In this document: piece after piece, positions 2,964-5,191 of the stretch | Layout: every line of letters begins with the position of its first letter | How positions within the stretch are numbered: position 1 is the stretch's first letter | Assembly: GCA_017962285.1 (NCBI GenBank) | Contig: JAGCVR010000138.1 | Span: forward strand, 1-5,191 | Reading direction: 5' to 3' | DNA from: Muribaculaceae bacterium | GTDB lineage: Bacteria > Bacteroidota > Bacteroidia > Bacteroidales > Muribaculaceae | DNA: 5,191 nucleotides | Notes under the pieces: model-generated | Told to the model about the DNA's origin: nothing | What the model saw: the letters and a program-made list of their open reading frames with translations, nothing else | Databases searched by the model: none | Translations under genes and position numbers: made by a program

Positions 2964-5191
2964 ATGGCTACTTTAAAACGTTTTTTCACCGTGGCATTTT
3001 TTGCCATGTTCCTTGTGATGAACCTTAACGCTACCGCCTATCTCGACGCTACAGCATGCGACAACGGCGACGAGGAATGGTGGGCATGGGTATGGACCAC
3101 AGCATCCGATGGCGAATGGGTGGAAGGAACCGAGCACAACGGGCTCCTTGCCTTCGACAACGGCGCTCATGTGAACATCATCTTCGTGAGAATGAACCCC
3201 AACGGAAGCAACGTGCCTTCGTGGGGCGACGTGTGGAACCAGACCGACGACCTTCTTGTTCAGGACGGCTACACTTACGTCCTCAGCGGATACAACGGCA
3301 GCAGAATGACAGGCTCCTGGGAACGCGCCTGGATGACCGAGAGCGGCAAGCCCATCTGGCAACAAACCAATTCCAGCGCTCACAATTACATCGCCAAGAG
3401 GAAAGCCCTCGTGGGAAGACACTGCATGATAAACCAACTGGTGAAGGTGGTGGAAGTGGGCAGCTGGATCGACAGCCTCGACAATATTGTGGACGAAAAC
3501 ATTGACAACTATGCCACCCTTCCATCTGTAGCATCGGTGGGAGTGGGCGCAAAGCCTGCCGTCTCCATCCGCGACACCAAGAACCACTACGCAGCAGGAA
3601 CCACGGCAGGTTTCACGCTGGTGGCTGGATCAGGCTCGAGCCTGCTCGACCTAAATCTTGCCACGGCTTTTTCCATTTCGTTCTATCTTGAAGGGGAACT
3701 CCAGCAGACTGTGTCAGTAACCACAGGTCAGAACATCGGTGGTGTGGGACTCTCACTCATCACAGTGCCTGGTTCTACTGACATTAACATGGATTTCTCC
3801 GCAACCGCCCCGTGCGAGTTCGATGAAATAGCTCTGATGCCTTCAGGTCTCGTTGACCTCTCTGCGGTTACCGATACTAAAGTCAAGTATGCGTTTGTGG
3901 GCGACTACCTCACAACCACCATCACCGAAACGGCGATGCGGGACTACGCCGTGAGTCACGGACGTCTCGCGTTCTCGCTTGACCAGGGTACCAAACAGCG
4001 CCAAGGCGGCAACAACCTGATGGTGCAGGGCACAGAGACCGGCTACTGGGCTGGCGACGACCTGATTAACGACGACCTTACCGATGGTGTGGCATGGGGA
4101 GTGCTCGCCATAGGCAGCGGTCTCATCTGCCGTGTGGGCGCCGCGCCTAACAGGAGCGACCCCGACCAGAGCCAGCCGTTCAAGGCGGGTTCTATTGTCG
4201 GCTTCAAGTATGGCAACGGCTCCGTACTCAATTTACCCGTGGGTTCAAGCGTGGTCATTGAGCTGTATCGCGGCGAATGGGTGGAAAAGACAAGCGCCCT
4301 GTGGGGAACATACTATGAATACCAGCAAACCCGGGTTCAGCGCGAGACCGTCAATGCCAACGTGCTTTCGCTGAGCCTTATCAGCGGTGGAAGCCAGCAG
4401 GCTACAATCACCGCCAAGGAGGATTTCTCGCATGTCCTCCTCACTTTCCCGACGGGTCTGACAATCAATGTAGGCGGCACTGAAGCCAACTATGCATTCA
4501 TCAGCGACCCTGCCGACAAAGACCACAAGTGCGACCTGAAACTCAGCGCCGACGCCAGTGTGTGCTCGGGCCTGGAAGAATACCAGCTCACAGCCGGCGG
4601 CGGTATCGCCGTCACTTGGTCGGTTGAAGATCAGCCAGCCGGAGCAAACGCTTCAATCGACGCAACCGGGCTGCTCACCGGCATGACACAGGAAGGCGAC
4701 TACCTTATTAAAGCCACAGCAGCCGACGGATGCTGCGACTATATCACCATCACAAACGGGCTCTATGTAAGCGCGGCATCGTGCGATAACCCGATTGTCA
4801 ACGAAGCAGGACAGGAGCCGGCCTATGTCATTTCCGACGAGATTTACAGCAACAATCAGCTTATCAGCATCGGAGGCAGCCAACTGGATGACCCTGAGAA
4901 CATACTTGATGAGTCGCTCGAAGATTATGCACTCTTAAATACTTCGTTCAACTTTGCCCTTGCAGACAATACCCCGATTGTAGGAGTAAGGAAGACCAAC
5001 GGCAATATCAGCGACGGCACCAACGTGCACCGCGTAGGATTCATCGTTGAGGTCCAATCGAATGGTTTGGGGCTCAACCTTGTTGACCTGTTCAACATAC
5101 GCACATACAGCAACGGCGAACAGACCTCAAGTCAAGTGATTAAGGAGAACAATGCCATTAAGGTGAAGCTGCTCGGCGGCAACAAGGTGCA
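2964..5191 (+). CDS. Large exported multidomain protein with three internal repeats (5' part, 3' end outside window)
   Basis: I translated 742 codons from ATG 2964 with no stop; the frame runs off the right edge. Residues 1-25 form a signal peptide (KR near the start, hydrophobic core, N-A-T-A before Tyr26) without a lipobox. Residues about 26-112 are aromatic-rich (WWAWVW at 39-44, RMNP at 76-79, WGDVWNQTDDL at 87-97), resembling from memory the CBM26-like starch-binding segments of Bacteroidetes proteins. Three divergent repeats follow: A (174-314), B (about 366-515) and C (from 646, incomplete). Each has an N-I-x-D-x-x-x-x-Y-type opening, then x-G-T-x-x-G-F, then L-x-L...Y-x-x-G-E, and A and B end in Y-A-F. 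An Ig-like domain lies at about 521-598 (VTWSVEDQPAGANASID, TAADGCCDY). This style suits a surface or secreted adhesin or glycan-binding protein, perhaps a type IX secretion cargo whose C-terminal signal would lie downstream. No catalytic motif is visible. Exact function is unknown. Confidence 0.88.
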   Translation, partial: MATLKRFFTVAFFAMFLVMNLNATAYLDATACDNGDEEWWAWVWTTASDGEWVEGTEHNGLLAFDNGAHVNIIFVRMNPNGSNVPSWGDVWNQTDDLLVQDGYTYVLSGYNGSRMTGSWERAWMTESGKPIWQQTNSSAHNYIAKRKALVGRHCMINQLVKVVEVGSWIDSLDNIVDENIDNYATLPSVASVGVGAKPAVSIRDTKNHYAAGTTAGFTLVAGSGSSLLDLNLATAFSISFYLEGELQQTVSVTTGQNIGGVGLSLITVPGSTDINMDFSATAPCEFDEIALMPSGLVDLSAVTDTKVKYAFVGDYLTTTITETAMRDYAVSHGRLAFSLDQGTKQRQGGNNLMVQGTETGYWAGDDLINDDLTDGVAWGVLAIGSGLICRVGAAPNRSDPDQSQPFKAGSIVGFKYGNGSVLNLPVGSSVVIELYRGEWVEKTSALWGTYYEYQQTRVQRETVNANVLSLSLISGGSQQATITAKEDFSHVLLTFPTGLTINVGGTEANYAFISDPADKDHKCDLKLSADASVCSGLEEYQLTAGGGIAVTWSVEDQPAGANASIDATGLLTGMTQEGDYLIKATAADGCCDYITITNGLYVSAASCDNPIVNEAGQEPAYVISDEIYSNNQLISIGGSQLDDPENILDESLEDYALLNTSFNFALADNTPIVGVRKTNGNISDGTNVHRVGFIVEVQSNGLGLNLVDLFNIRTYSNGEQTSSQVIKENNAIKVKLLGGNKV

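Noticed and set aside
2973..3587. Antisense and out-of-frame ORFs within the surface-protein gene (also 3056-3505, 3283-3552, 4043-4526, 4653-5113)
   Set aside because: They lie inside a 742-codon frame with a signal peptide, recognisable Ig-like domain and internal protein repeats, so they are shadows.

Overview
The window looks like chromosomal DNA from a gut-type Bacteroidales bacterium (Bacteroidetes). The evidence is two promoter boxes matching the Bacteroidetes -7 consensus TAnnTTTG, start codons preceded by A/T-rich DNA with no Shine-Dalgarno sequence, an RND pump operon in the order adaptor then permease, and a large secreted multidomain protein of a style common in that order. I cannot place it to genus. 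Prevotellaceae or Muribaculaceae would fit but this is only an impression.

Layout. Positions 1-840 (minus strand) hold the first 280 codons of an AcrB-type RND inner-membrane transporter, cut by the window edge. Three bases upstream, 844-2034 (minus) is its periplasmic adaptor, a probable lipoprotein. Its likely promoter is at 2062-2069. Positions 2035-2963 contain no convincing gene. An AT-rich promoter strip (2035-2110) is followed by about 600 bases packed with short palindromes (about 2160-2745), and then by a second AT-rich promoter and leader region (2746-2963). From 2964 to the right edge (plus strand) runs the open 5' part, at least 742 codons, of a large exported protein. It has a signal peptide, an N-terminal segment resembling a starch-binding (CBM26-like) module, three divergent copies of a roughly 140-residue repeat and an Ig-like domain.

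How it works together. The adaptor and permease would form a tripartite efflux pump with an outer-membrane channel that probably lies beyond position 1. The pump operon and the surface-protein gene diverge from the same intergenic region. Nothing in the sequence links them functionally.

Most unusual content. The intergenic block is a dense set of hairpins, nearly all closing on a three-base loop. Several occur as related pairs in which flanks or ends are kept while stem bases change in a compensated way: a 39-nt element in inverted orientation (2342-2380 and 2485-2523), and a 24-nt element in direct orientation whose stem strands are swapped (2579-2602 and 2646-2669). A near-identical 23-nt repeat bounds the block (2203-2225 and 2691-2713). 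This points to a REP/BIME-like family of structured elements, possibly previously undescribed, sitting in the unusual position between divergent promoters. I found no protein gene, transposase or reverse transcriptase in the window that would mobilise it.
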